This document shows positions 39,783-49,693 of a DNA stretch of 64,000 bases, piece after piece. The position numbers were made by a program, and so were the translations under genes. Each line of letters starts with the position of its first letter. Within the stretch, counting starts at the first letter, position 1. Source of the stretch: Flavobacteriaceae bacterium (GTDB taxonomy: Bacteria > Bacteroidota > Bacteroidia > Flavobacteriales > Flavobacteriaceae); NCBI GenBank assembly GCA_013373635.1, contig JABXHN010000016.1, positions 62,001-126,000 of the forward strand. The letters run 5' to 3'. Below the pieces are notes generated by a model. It was given only the letters and a program-made list of their open reading frames with translations. It made no database searches and was not told where the DNA came from.

Positions 39783-40792
39783 TAAGAATTCTTTACATAC
39801 TTGTATTAAGTTTTTTAGTTGTTTCATGTGGTTCAGATGTTCACATCAATAAATCTCAATTTAGAGGAGAGGCTTTTGGAACGACCTATTCGATTATCGT
39901 TACGGATAACAAATCAGTTGATTTACATTTTGAAATTGATTCGGTAATTAAAGTCGTCAATCAATCGATGTCGACCTATATTCCAAGTTCTGATATCTCA
40001 AGAATTAATCGTGGAGATACTAGAGTGCTAGTTGATCATATGTTTAGAGATGTGTTTGAATTGTCAGATCAAATTTACCAGAAGACAGGAGGTTATTTTG
40101 ACCCTACTGTTGGTGTCTTAGTCAATGCATGGGGATTTGGACCTGGAGAAAAAATGGATTTGACCGATATGAAAGTTGACAGTCTTATGCAGTATGTAGG
40201 ATACTCTAAAGTTAAATTAACCGAAGATCATCACATTGTAAAAGAACACCCTTCCATCTATTTTGACTTTAATGCTATTGCAAAGGGATATGCCATCGAT
40301 CGATTAGGGGTTGCCCTCGATCAACGTGGTCTTAAAAATTATCTAATTGAAGTTGGAGGTGAAATTGTAACAAAAGGCATTAATACTGCTTCAAATAAAG
40401 AATGGGTGGTTGGAATTGACGATCCTTTAGCTGAAGATCGTTCGAATCCGATTCGACTCATTCAACTTAAAGATCGAGCTTTAGCTTCTTCAGGTAATTA
40501 TCGCAAATTTAGAGTGGATCCTGAAACAGGAGTAAAGTATGTTCACACGATCAATGCACTAACCGGTTATACCCAAAACTCAAATGTTCTGGCTGTTAGT
40601 GTCCTTGCTGATAATTGTGCTACGGCAGATGGTTATGCTACTGCTTTTATGGCAATGGGATTAGAAAAAACCATGAACTTAGTTCAGGGAGATTCTAAAT
40701 TAGAAGCTTTTGTAGTTTATCTCGATGAGGATAATCAAACTGCTACATGGGCTTCAGAAGGCTTTAAATCGGCTTTCTTATCAAAGGAATAA
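39779..40792 (+). CDS. apbE: FAD:protein FMN transferase (ApbE), lipoprotein
   Basis: Lipobox 'SFLVVSCGS', 'RGEAFGTTYSI', 'DFNAIAKGYAIDRLG', 'TINALTGYTQNSNVLAVSVLADNCATADGYATAFMAMG'. Confidence 0.95.
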   Translation: MIRILYILVLSFLVVSCGSDVHINKSQFRGEAFGTTYSIIVTDNKSVDLHFEIDSVIKVVNQSMSTYIPSSDISRINRGDTRVLVDHMFRDVFELSDQIYQKTGGYFDPTVGVLVNAWGFGPGEKMDLTDMKVDSLMQYVGYSKVKLTEDHHIVKEHPSIYFDFNAIAKGYAIDRLGVALDQRGLKNYLIEVGGEIVTKGINTASNKEWVVGIDDPLAEDRSNPIRLIQLKDRALASSGNYRKFRVDPETGVKYVHTINALTGYTQNSNVLAVSVLADNCATADGYATAFMAMGLEKTMNLVQGDSKLEAFVVYLDEDNQTATWASEGFKSAFLSKE

Positions 40793-41537
40793 GTTCACTC
40801 TTAGCTAATCGATAGCGATCGATTGCTTCCTTTGAGAATTGATTGGTGTAGTCGATCATCTCCACTTCAAATCCAGCTCTTTTGAGGTATTCTGGATAGT
40901 CCAAACCATAAACTCTTAGGTGGTCATATTGACCAAATACTTTGGTGCGTTCTTTTGGATCAGTGATGGAATCATCTTCAAATGTGTGTTCTCTGTTGAG
41001 GTCTTGAGGAATTTGAACAATCCCCCATCCACCGGGTTTAAGAACCCGAAAGAGTTCTTTCATGGCTTTCTGGTGATCAGGGATGTGCTCTAATACGTGA
41101 TTGCATAGGATCACATCATAGGTATTCTCTTCAAAAGGAAGATTGCAGATATCCGCCTTGATATCAGCCAGTGGAGAATTTAAATCTGTAGTCGTATAAT
41201 CGATATTTTTCAGCTTTTTAAATCGCTTAAAAAATGCTTGTTCAGGAGCAAAGTGAAGAAGCTTTAATTCTTTTGTAAAAAAGTCTGTTTCATTTTGGAG
41301 ATAGAGCCACAGTAATCGATGGCGCTCCAATGAGAGCGTTGAAGGAGCTAGTACATTTTCTCGTTGTGTTTGATACCCATAAGGGAGAAAACTCCTAAAG
41401 CTCTTTCCGTCAATAGGATCTGTATAGCGACTCCCTTTGTAGTAGAATGCCAATAAGGGTCTTATTCCATAACTTAACTTAATAAGTAATGGTCTTGGAA
41501 TACTGTTTAAAAGAAGTTTAAATACTGATTTAATCAA
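40764..41537 (-). CDS. Class I SAM-dependent methyltransferase (Methyltransf_11 type)
   Basis: 'DICNLPFEENTYDVILCNHVLEHIPDHQKAMKELFRVLKPGGWGIVQIPQD'. Confidence 0.9.
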   Translation of the reverse strand: MIKSVFKLLLNSIPRPLLIKLSYGIRPLLAFYYKGSRYTDPIDGKSFRSFLPYGYQTQRENVLAPSTLSLERHRLLWLYLQNETDFFTKELKLLHFAPEQAFFKRFKKLKNIDYTTTDLNSPLADIKADICNLPFEENTYDVILCNHVLEHIPDHQKAMKELFRVLKPGGWGIVQIPQDLNREHTFEDDSITDPKERTKVFGQYDHLRVYGLDYPEYLKRAGFEVEMIDYTNQFSKEAIDRYRLAKSELIPLIRKPI

Positions 41538-41542
41538 TCTAT

Positions 41543-42349
41543 TTACTTTTTTCTAAAGGGGTCTTCTTCATCTGAAGTAATCCCTAAAGCTTCGTAAATA
41601 TAATCGAAAGTCGATAATAATTGAGGTTTTCCATTGACGATTGCCACATCGTGTTCAAAGTGTGCCGATGGTTTTTTATCTGCCGTTAGAATAGACCAAC
41701 CATCGTTAAGTTGAATGATACGATGGGTTCCCATATTGATCATTGGTTCTATAGCAACCACTTGACCTTCCATAAACTTTTTACCTCTCCCGCGTTTACC
41801 GTAGTTTGGCATTTCTGGATCTTCGTGCATGGTTCTTCCAAGACCGTGTCCAACGAGTTCACGCACTACACCATAACCAAATGATTCTGTGTATTCTTGG
41901 ATGGCATAACCAACATCACCAACGCGATTACCGAGTTTGAACTGTTCGATTCCTATATAGAGTGATTTTTTTGTGACTTCGAGAAGTTGTTTGACTTCTG
42001 GACTCACTTCTCCTACTTCAAAAGTATAGGCATGATCCCCGTAAAAACCATTTTTAAGCGCCCCACAATCGATAGAGATGATATCACCTTCTGCTAGTGG
42101 GGTGTTGTTTGGAATCCCATGTACGACTTGTTCATTAGGGCTCATACACAAGGTGTTTGGAAAGTCGTATAGGCCTAAGAATCCAGGCTCTGCACCATGA
42201 TCTCTTATAAAGCTTTCCGCCAGTGCATCGAGTTGTAAAGTGGTCACTCCTGGTTTTACTTCAGAAGCCAACATTCCTAAGGTTTTAGAAACAATTAATG
42301 CGCTTTCACGCATTAATTCTATTTCTTCTGGAGTTTTTAAGTGAATCAT
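41543..42349 (-). CDS. map: Type I methionyl aminopeptidase
   Basis: 'NEQVVHGIP', 'ISIDCGALKNGFYGDHAYTF', 'VGHGLGRTMHEDPEMPN', 'VVAIEPM'. Confidence 0.96.
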   Translation of the reverse strand: MIHLKTPEEIELMRESALIVSKTLGMLASEVKPGVTTLQLDALAESFIRDHGAEPGFLGLYDFPNTLCMSPNEQVVHGIPNNTPLAEGDIISIDCGALKNGFYGDHAYTFEVGEVSPEVKQLLEVTKKSLYIGIEQFKLGNRVGDVGYAIQEYTESFGYGVVRELVGHGLGRTMHEDPEMPNYGKRGRGKKFMEGQVVAIEPMINMGTHRIIQLNDGWSILTADKKPSAHFEHDVAIVNGKPQLLSTFDYIYEALGITSDEEDPFRKK

Positions 42350-43872
42350 TAGTTGCCGATTAGTGATTTTTGAGTCATCTCTGCAGGTTGATCAACTCCT
42401 AAGATTTCAAGAATTGTAGGGGCTATATCACCTAAAACACCATCTTTAACTGGTTTTCTATCTGGATCAACTAAGATAAAAGGAACAGGATTCGTCGTAT
42501 GTGCTGTGTTTGGCGATCCATCAGGATTCACCATAGTGTCACAGTTTCCGTGATCAGCAATAACAAGAGTACTATATCCATGAGCTGAAGCAGTTTCAAT
42601 TACTGCTTGAGCACATTGATCAACAGTCTCACATGCTTTGATAGCTGCAGACATGATTCCAGTATGGCCAACCATATCAGGATTAGCAAAGTTTAAACAC
42701 ACAAAATCCGCCTCTTCTTTTTCTAATTCAGGAATAATCGCATCTCTGATGTCAAAGGCACTCATCTCTGGTTGAAGGTCATAGGTGGCTACCTTTGGAG
42801 AAGGGCATAGGATACGTTGTTCACCCTGGTATGGCTCTTCTCTTCCTCCGTTAAAGAAAAAGGTTACGTGTGGGTACTTTTCTGTTTCAGCAATTCTTAT
42901 TTGCTTTTTACCAGCATCAGCAATCACTTCTCCTAAAGTTCTTTTGATATTTTCTTTGTTGTAAACAACTTCGATTCCTTTAAAAGACTCATCATACATG
43001 GTCATCGTCACATAATACAAGTCAAGCTTATGCATATTTTGTTCGTGAAAATCTTCCTGAGAAAGTACTTGAGTCAATTCTCGACCACGATCTGTTCTAA
43101 AGTTGAAGAAGACAACGACATCACCATCTTTGATTTTTGCGTTTTCTGAATCAATTCCATTGGTATTGATGATTGGTTTTAAGAACTCATCAGTAACCTC
43201 TTCAGTATAGCTTTGTTTGATCGCTCCAATAACATCTTCGGTCTCTGTTCCAATAGCATTGACTACAGTGTCATATGCGATTTTAACACGTTCCCAACGC
43301 TTATCTCTATCCATCGCGTAATAACGACCAACAAGACTAGCTAGAGCAGCATTTTTACCTTGACAGTGTTCGATAATTTCTTCTGTGAATCCAAGTCCAG
43401 ATTTAGGATCGACATCACGACCATCGGTAAATGCGTGAATATACGATTGACCAACGCCACTCTCATAAGCAGCATCGATTAATCCTTTTAAGTGTTTGAT
43501 ATGAGAGTGAACTCCACCATCAGATAGGAGTCCTAAAAAATGAACGGGTTTATTATTTTCTTTAGCGTAAGTAAACGCTTTTTGTAAAACAGCTTCATCC
43601 TTTAAGGTTTTGTTTTCTACAGCGAGATTAATCTTAACAAGATCTTGATAAACAATTCTACCAGCACCTAGATTCATATGTCCCACTTCAGAGTTCCCCA
43701 TTTGACCTTCAGGTAAACCTACGTGCATCCCATCTGTTCGAAGATTGGCATTGGCATATTTAGAGTAAAGCCCATCGACAAATGGTGTGTTGGCTTGTGC
43801 TATTGCAGAAATTTTTGGATCAGGAGACTTCCCCCATCCATCTAATATCATTAAGATTGCTTTATTATTCAT
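42349..43872 (-). CDS. gpmI: 2,3-bisphosphoglycerate-independent phosphoglycerate mutase
   Basis: 'ILMILDGWGKSPDP', 'GQMGNSEVGHMNLGAGRIVYQDLVKI', 'VIADHGNCDTM'; start at 43872. Confidence 0.97.
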   Translation of the reverse strand: MNNKAILMILDGWGKSPDPKISAIAQANTPFVDGLYSKYANANLRTDGMHVGLPEGQMGNSEVGHMNLGAGRIVYQDLVKINLAVENKTLKDEAVLQKAFTYAKENNKPVHFLGLLSDGGVHSHIKHLKGLIDAAYESGVGQSYIHAFTDGRDVDPKSGLGFTEEIIEHCQGKNAALASLVGRYYAMDRDKRWERVKIAYDTVVNAIGTETEDVIGAIKQSYTEEVTDEFLKPIINTNGIDSENAKIKDGDVVVFFNFRTDRGRELTQVLSQEDFHEQNMHKLDLYYVTMTMYDESFKGIEVVYNKENIKRTLGEVIADAGKKQIRIAETEKYPHVTFFFNGGREEPYQGEQRILCPSPKVATYDLQPEMSAFDIRDAIIPELEKEEADFVCLNFANPDMVGHTGIMSAAIKACETVDQCAQAVIETASAHGYSTLVIADHGNCDTMVNPDGSPNTAHTTNPVPFILVDPDRKPVKDGVLGDIAPTILEILGVDQPAEMTQKSLIGN

Positions 43873-43892
43873 AATGGTGAATTGTTTATGCT

Positions 43893-43901
43893 GCAAAAAT
43901 A
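43893..43901 (-). promoter_or_regulatory. -7 box TATTTTTGC upstream of gpmI
   Basis: TAnnTTTG match. Confidence 0.55.
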
Positions 43902-43986
43902 CCACCAATTCATTAGAAACCCATAGGTTGTGATGTTTTTTAACAAATTAATAAACAAAGGGGATTTTGATTCTTAAATGAGAATT

Positions 43987-44424
43987 TTACATCAGAATTT
44001 TATGCATTATATAGTGTGGTCCATGAGGTGTGATTTCAAAGGCTGAACCCTGTTTTTCATATCCTAATTTTTCATAGAATGGTACTGCTGTTGTTCTGGC
44101 GTTCATCCATATAAGACGAACCCCTCTTTGCATGAGCCACTGCTCTGCAAAGGAAAGCAGTAGCGCTCCATAGCCCTTTTTTTGATAGTCACTTAGTACG
44201 GCCATTCCTCTTAGTTGTAGGGATTTGTGTCCTGGGTAGGGTACATAGGGAGCAAAGAAATAACTAGAAACTGCTACGAGCTTGTCATCGACAAAGCCAC
44301 CTAAATGAATGCTTCCAACTCTAGAATCGCCATCCATCTTACAGGATTCAATTGGCATGCCACGTCTGAGTTCGGCATGGCGAACGGGATAGGTTTCTTC
44401 GGCAGTGATTTGTCTAATTTTCAT
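43987..44424 (-). CDS. GNAT family N-acetyltransferase
   Basis: 'LQLRGMAVLSDYQKKGYGALLLSFAEQWLMQRG ... FYEKLGYEKQG'. Confidence 0.9.
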   Translation of the reverse strand: MKIRQITAEETYPVRHAELRRGMPIESCKMDGDSRVGSIHLGGFVDDKLVAVSSYFFAPYVPYPGHKSLQLRGMAVLSDYQKKGYGALLLSFAEQWLMQRGVRLIWMNARTTAVPFYEKLGYEKQGSAFEITPHGPHYIMHKILM

Positions 44425-44425
44425 A

Positions 44426-45118
44426 TTAAAAAGGAAGTTTGTCAGTGTCAATGGGTTTTTGATCAGGCATAAATAGTTTTGCTTTATGAGGCCCTACTAA
44501 ACTAATTCTATCGCCAATCACTCTAATATAATCACCTTCGGGAATACCTAATACAGGAATTTTGTGAAAGTGTTGAAATTCAGCTATGCGATCAATTCTG
44601 CTCTCTCCATTGTGCTTTAATCCTTCGATGGGATCCATATAATGAGCATTGATATTAAAAGGAACTGCAGCAGTCGTTTCAAATGATTTGGGCATCACAA
44701 TAGGCATATCATTAGTGGTGTGCATGGTCATTCCAGCGATATTACTACCAGCACTACATCCTAGATATGGTACTCCATTTTCCATGGCTAGTCTAAGTGT
44801 ATCCATCAACTGTTGATCGTATAGTTCTTTAACTAGCACAAAAGTATTTCCGCCTCCAGTAAAGATTCCTTGAGCAGTTAACAGGGCCTTCTTTGGGTCT
44901 TGATACTCGTGTATACCCTTTACTGTAATTCCAATTTTAGCAAAAGACTGAGCAACATGTCTTGTGTAATGATCCCAACTAATTGCTCCAGGTCTAGCAA
45001 AAGGTATAAAACACAATTCATTGACTTCTTTGAAAAAGATTTTTAAATCATCGAGAAGGTATTCCAAGTGTTTTTCACCGTATAAGGTACTTGTGGAAGC
45101 TAAAAGGAGATTTTTCAT
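44426..45118 (-). CDS. pepE: Dipeptidase E (peptidase S51)
   Basis: 'GIFTGGGNTFVLVKEL', 'YLGCSAGSNIAG', 'NINAHYMDP'. Confidence 0.93.
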   Translation of the reverse strand: MKNLLLASTSTLYGEKHLEYLLDDLKIFFKEVNELCFIPFARPGAISWDHYTRHVAQSFAKIGITVKGIHEYQDPKKALLTAQGIFTGGGNTFVLVKELYDQQLMDTLRLAMENGVPYLGCSAGSNIAGMTMHTTNDMPIVMPKSFETTAAVPFNINAHYMDPIEGLKHNGESRIDRIAEFQHFHKIPVLGIPEGDYIRVIGDRISLVGPHKAKLFMPDQKPIDTDKLPF

Positions 45119-45225
45119 AGAGACAAATTAACAAAAGTTTAGTGTTTTATTGCTAGCGATTTCTACTGTTTTGAATTTATTTTACCAATTGGAATTCGTA
45201 AATTTAAAGAACAAATCAAGATCCC

Positions 45226-45960
45226 ATGAAATTTAAATCACTCTTTTTAAGTCTTTTCTTGTTTTCAACGGTTCTTTTTGCTCAAGAAGTGGATCGTAAA
45301 CCCATTATGGGACAGGTACTGTATCGATCCAGTAATGTAGTGGATGAACAGGTCATTAATACCACTTCAGAAGAATTTACCATTACTGATCAAAATGGTC
45401 GATTTAGAATTGATGTAGCATTAGGAGACGAATTGGTGTTCATGGCTTTAAATTACGAACTAAAACACCTTATCATTACAAAAGAAATCATTGATAACAA
45501 TCGTATTGTTGTCGAAGTTAATGAAAAGGTAAACGTTCTCGATGAAGTGGTTATTTCTCCTGAAAACAGAGCGAAGTTCTTGGAACTTAAAAACGAAGAA
45601 TTTAAACAATATGTCTATGAAATTGATCGTGGAACGGAGGTAGAAAACATCGCTCAACCCATGTATTTAAGGGGGATGAAAAACGGAATAAATTTTGTAA
45701 ATATTTTTAAGGCAATCTTTAAGGAAAATGCTGACGAGAATCGTCCGAACTTCAAGCTTTCTGAAGTTTTAAGAGCGGTTTACGACGATCAGTTTTTTGT
45801 AGATAATTTGTATTTATCAGTAGATATGATTGATGATTTCTTAGGATTTTGTGATGCTCAATCTCCAGAAAAATCACTGATGTTGAAGAAAAATGAATTT
45901 GAACTGCTTCAGTTTTTAGTAGAGCAATCTCAGGCCTACTTAAGTCAAAACAATGAATAG
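45226..45960 (+). CDS. Secreted CarboxypepD_reg-like domain protein
   Basis: Signal peptide; 'IMGQVLYRSSNVVDEQVINTTSEEFTITDQNGRFRIDV...LDEVVIS'. Confidence 0.8.
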   Translation: MKFKSLFLSLFLFSTVLFAQEVDRKPIMGQVLYRSSNVVDEQVINTTSEEFTITDQNGRFRIDVALGDELVFMALNYELKHLIITKEIIDNNRIVVEVNEKVNVLDEVVISPENRAKFLELKNEEFKQYVYEIDRGTEVENIAQPMYLRGMKNGINFVNIFKAIFKENADENRPNFKLSEVLRAVYDDQFFVDNLYLSVDMIDDFLGFCDAQSPEKSLMLKKNEFELLQFLVEQSQAYLSQNNE

Positions 45961-46732
45961 TAATTTTTGGACTCTTATTTTATTAGTGCTCAGTATTCAA
46001 CTCAGTGCTCAAGAATCAGGCTTTAAGAAAATTAACGGAGTTTTGAATTCTTTATCGGGTGAAGTAAGTGGAATACACATTATTAATAAAACTAGCCAAT
46101 TAGCAACCATCAGTAATTCAAATGGATATTTTAGTATTAGTTCAAAACTCAATGATACTTTGATTATAAGAGGAGTTGGTTATCTAACAAAGCAATTAAT
46201 TATCGACTCTGAGACTTACAATAAATTTTCGATTGCAGTAGAATTGGAAGCTGAAGTTGTGCCTTTAAATGAGGTGGTTGTAATGCCTTATAATTTATCA
46301 GGTGATTTATTTGTGGATATGGAAGCAATCAGAGCAGAAGACCAAGTCAGTGAGTTTTCTCTCGGATTGCCCAACGCCAATGCGATTCCTATGAGAAAAT
46401 CACAGCGTATTTTACACGAGGCTACCACCGGTGGCGGTATTTTACCTGTAAATCCTATTCTCAATGCGATAACTGGAAGAACTAAAAAGCTTAAAAAAAT
46501 TGTAGCTGTTGATTTAAAGAATCAGCGTACCTTGCAGGTACGGTATTATTATCCGGATTCTTTGTTTGTAAACCATTTAAAGATCGACCAAGAGAAGATT
46601 CTCGATTTTATGTTTTATTGTGAAACTGATCCAGAGTTTAACTATTACGCACAAATCAAGGACAAATTTAGAATTTGGGAAATTCTTAGAGAAAAGAGCG
46701 AGCAGTACAGAGATCTAAATAATTTAAATTGA
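45953..46732 (+). CDS. Secreted CarboxypepD_reg-like domain protein (paralogue of the preceding gene)
   Basis: 'INGVLNSLSGEVSGIHIINKTSQLATISNSNGYFSISSKLNDTLIIRGVGYLTKQLII...LNEVVVMP'. Confidence 0.8.
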   Translation: MNSNFWTLILLVLSIQLSAQESGFKKINGVLNSLSGEVSGIHIINKTSQLATISNSNGYFSISSKLNDTLIIRGVGYLTKQLIIDSETYNKFSIAVELEAEVVPLNEVVVMPYNLSGDLFVDMEAIRAEDQVSEFSLGLPNANAIPMRKSQRILHEATTGGGILPVNPILNAITGRTKKLKKIVAVDLKNQRTLQVRYYYPDSLFVNHLKIDQEKILDFMFYCETDPEFNYYAQIKDKFRIWEILREKSEQYRDLNNLN

Positions 46733-46734
46733 GT

Positions 46735-47250
46735 ATGAAGTACAATAGATTTTATAAATGGGTACTTGTGACATTAACCCTAGTGTTAATGTCATTTAGT
46801 ACTTTACATAAGTTTTATCTTAGTGTTTCTGAGATTACCTACTCAGAATCCGATCAAAAACTGCGTGTTGTCAGCAGAATTTTTATCGATGATTTAGATG
46901 CGGTGCTCTTGTCTCGATATGAAATCGATTCCAAGCTTACCACAGAGTTTGAGGATCAAATGGCACAATACTATATTGAAAAATACCTCAAGACAAAATT
47001 ACTTTTAAAAATAAATGGAGCTGTATTGGAATACAATATTTTAGGACACAAGGTCGATAACGATCAATTGGTATTCTTTATGGAGGCTGATTTTAAAGAG
47101 CTAGAGAGTTTAAAATCAATTGAAGTACAGAATGAAGTCTTGATGGATTTATTTGAAGAGCAGCAAAACATTGTACACCTTCAACTCAAAGGCAAAAAAA
47201 AGAGTTTGATGCTTATTCGTGAACGACCTTCAGGTCAGTTAAATTTTTAA
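46735..47250 (+). CDS. DUF6702-like secreted/periplasmic small protein
   Basis: 'HKFYLSVSEITYSESDQKLRVVSRIFIDDLDAVL'; N-terminal hydrophobic segment. Confidence 0.72.
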   Translation: MKYNRFYKWVLVTLTLVLMSFSTLHKFYLSVSEITYSESDQKLRVVSRIFIDDLDAVLLSRYEIDSKLTTEFEDQMAQYYIEKYLKTKLLLKINGAVLEYNILGHKVDNDQLVFFMEADFKELESLKSIEVQNEVLMDLFEEQQNIVHLQLKGKKKSLMLIRERPSGQLNF

Positions 47251-47311
47251 CAAAACCTTCTTTTAAACGAATTAATTAACTATTTTCAACAAAAATTATA
47301 AACCCGTACTA

Positions 47312-49630
47312 ATGAAACGACTTAACAAACTATTTTCACTTCTTTTTATCAGTGTTTCTATGGTAGTTTCTGCCCAAGAAGAAACTCCACAAAGAGAAGG
47401 AGGACATGAGAATCAAAGTAAATTCAGACAGTTGTATCAAGAGTTTGCTTCGCCAAACACATATAGATCTGCTTCTGGTGCTCCAGGTCCTGATTATTAC
47501 CAACAACAGGCTAATTACAAAATGAATATTGTTCTCGATGACAAGAATGCGAGAATCGATGGAGAAGAAACGATAACCTATATCAATAATTCTCCGGATG
47601 CATTAGAGTTTTTATGGCTTCAACTCGATCAAAACGTTAGAGCTAAGGATTCTAAGGCACCTCTTAGAAATGGTAGTGGTGTTCCTTTAGCACAACAAGC
47701 TTCAGCTTTTGCATCATCTTATATGACCGAACCATTTGATGGTGGATTTAATATTTTGTCAGTAACAGATGAGCGTGGAGCTCCTATGAGGCACACTATC
47801 AATCAAACGATGATGCGTATTGATCTCTACAGACCATTGGCTTCTGGGGAATCAGTAAGTTTTAATATTAAGTGGTGGTACAATATTCCAGATCACACTG
47901 TTAACAGAGCGCGTTCTGGTTATGAGTACTTCGCTAAAGATGGTAACAGAGCTTATGTGATTGCTCAATTCTTTCCAAGAATGGCTGTTTACAGCGATGT
48001 GGAAGGATGGCAAAACCATCAATTTTGGGGATCAGGTGAGTTTGCTTTGACCTTTGGAGACTACGAAGTAAGTATTACTGTTCCTGAAGATCACATTGTT
48101 GATGGAACTGGTGAACTTCAAAATAGAAAGCAAGTCTTTTCAAGAGAAATGATGAGTCGTTACGAACAGGCTAGCAAGTCTTATTCTGAACCTGTGATGA
48201 TCGTCACTCAAGCCGAAGTTGAGGCAAAAGAGGCGGCTCACACTTCAGACAATCCGCCTTCAAAAACAAAGACTTGGGAATTCAAGGCTCAAAATGTAAG
48301 AGATTTTGCGTTTGCATCTTCTCGAAAATTCATCTGGGATATGATGGCTGTAAAAATTGGAAATAGAGATGTGATGGCTGTTTCCATGTACCCAAAAGAA
48401 GGAAATCCACTTTGGGAAGATTGGTCTACAAAGGTTGTAGCCTCTACTTTAAAATCGTATTCTAAATACACTTTTGACTATCCGTATCCTAAGGCGATTT
48501 CAGTTCACGCGAAGAACCAAGGAATGGAATATCCAATGATATGCTGGAACTACGGACGTCCTAATGAAGATGGTACCTATTCGGATCGTACCAAGTACGG
48601 TATGATGAGTGTTATTATTCACGAGGTAGGACACAACTTTTTCCCGATGATTGTCAACTCAGACGAGCGTCAGTGGGGATGGATGGATGAAGGATTGGAT
48701 ACCTTTATGCAGTATTTAGCAGAGCAAGATTTTGGTGAAACTTATCCAGAGATCATCGCTCCAAATGAAAAGTATCCATCGCGAAGAGGAGACCCTTCAA
48801 AAATTGTACCTTATATGAAAGGAGATCAAAGTTTTATCGCTCCTATTATGTCGAATCCAGAGAACGTATATCAATTAGGACCAAATGCCTATGCAAAACC
48901 AGCTACTGCATTAAACATCCTAAGAGAAACAGTAATGGGCAGAGAACTATTTGACAAGGCGTTTAAAACTTATGCGCAGCGTTGGAAGTTTAAACACCCA
49001 ACCCCTGAAGACTTTTTCAGGACGATGGAAGATGCTTCTGCAGTGGATTTAGATTATTTCTGGAGAGGATGGTTCTATACAACTGACTATGTTGATATAG
49101 GAGTGAAAGGTGTTAAAAAATACTATGTAAGTAACGAGCCAACAAAGGCTATGAAAGAATACATGGCAGAGCGCAATCTTACAGAGGCTGATTTACCTCC
49201 TTTAGTGTATTTAGCTGAAGAAGGTTCAGAAGACTACAATGAAGATCTCAAAGGAAAGGCTCCATCTGAAACTTCTCAAACACTTAAGGAGTATATGATG
49301 GATAATATGACTGCTGAGGAAAGAGCTGCTGTAAAAGAACCTAAGTTCTTCTATGAGATTACTTTTGAAAAACCAGGTGGAATACCAATGCCACTAATCG
49401 TTTCTTATACCTACGCAGATGGTACTACAGAAGATGTGACCTATCCTGCTGAAATTTGGAGAAAAAACGACCAAGAAGTAAAACGAGTGGTATCTTCTGA
49501 CAAAGAAATCGTAAGTATTGTAGTAGATCCAAAAGCAGAAACTGCTGATATTGATACTACCAACAACAGTTGGCCAAAAGAAGAAATCAAATCTGAATTT
49601 GATGAATTCAAAGAAAATATGAAAGGATAA
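47312..49630 (+). CDS. M1 family (gluzincin) metallopeptidase
   Basis: 'HEVGHNFFPMIVNSDERQWGWMDEGLDTF' = HExxHx18E; signal peptide. Confidence 0.9.
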   Translation: MKRLNKLFSLLFISVSMVVSAQEETPQREGGHENQSKFRQLYQEFASPNTYRSASGAPGPDYYQQQANYKMNIVLDDKNARIDGEETITYINNSPDALEFLWLQLDQNVRAKDSKAPLRNGSGVPLAQQASAFASSYMTEPFDGGFNILSVTDERGAPMRHTINQTMMRIDLYRPLASGESVSFNIKWWYNIPDHTVNRARSGYEYFAKDGNRAYVIAQFFPRMAVYSDVEGWQNHQFWGSGEFALTFGDYEVSITVPEDHIVDGTGELQNRKQVFSREMMSRYEQASKSYSEPVMIVTQAEVEAKEAAHTSDNPPSKTKTWEFKAQNVRDFAFASSRKFIWDMMAVKIGNRDVMAVSMYPKEGNPLWEDWSTKVVASTLKSYSKYTFDYPYPKAISVHAKNQGMEYPMICWNYGRPNEDGTYSDRTKYGMMSVIIHEVGHNFFPMIVNSDERQWGWMDEGLDTFMQYLAEQDFGETYPEIIAPNEKYPSRRGDPSKIVPYMKGDQSFIAPIMSNPENVYQLGPNAYAKPATALNILRETVMGRELFDKAFKTYAQRWKFKHPTPEDFFRTMEDASAVDLDYFWRGWFYTTDYVDIGVKGVKKYYVSNEPTKAMKEYMAERNLTEADLPPLVYLAEEGSEDYNEDLKGKAPSETSQTLKEYMMDNMTAEERAAVKEPKFFYEITFEKPGGIPMPLIVSYTYADGTTEDVTYPAEIWRKNDQEVKRVVSSDKEIVSIVVDPKAETADIDTTNNSWPKEEIKSEFDEFKENMKG

Positions 49631-49651
49631 TTCTAGATTATATTTTTTAAT

Positions 49652-49678
49652 GAAAGCGGTGCAAATGCATCGCTTTCT
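49652..49678 (+). terminator. Intrinsic terminator after M1 peptidase
   Basis: gaaagcggtgcaaatgcatcgctttc followed by T-run. Confidence 0.8.
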
Positions 49679-49681
49679 TTT

Positions 49682-49690
49682 TATCTTTGC
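49682..49690 (+). promoter_or_regulatory. -7 box TATCTTTGC 3 nt before tatA ATG
   Basis: TAnnTTTGC consensus. Confidence 0.6.
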
Positions 49691-49693
49691 CCT

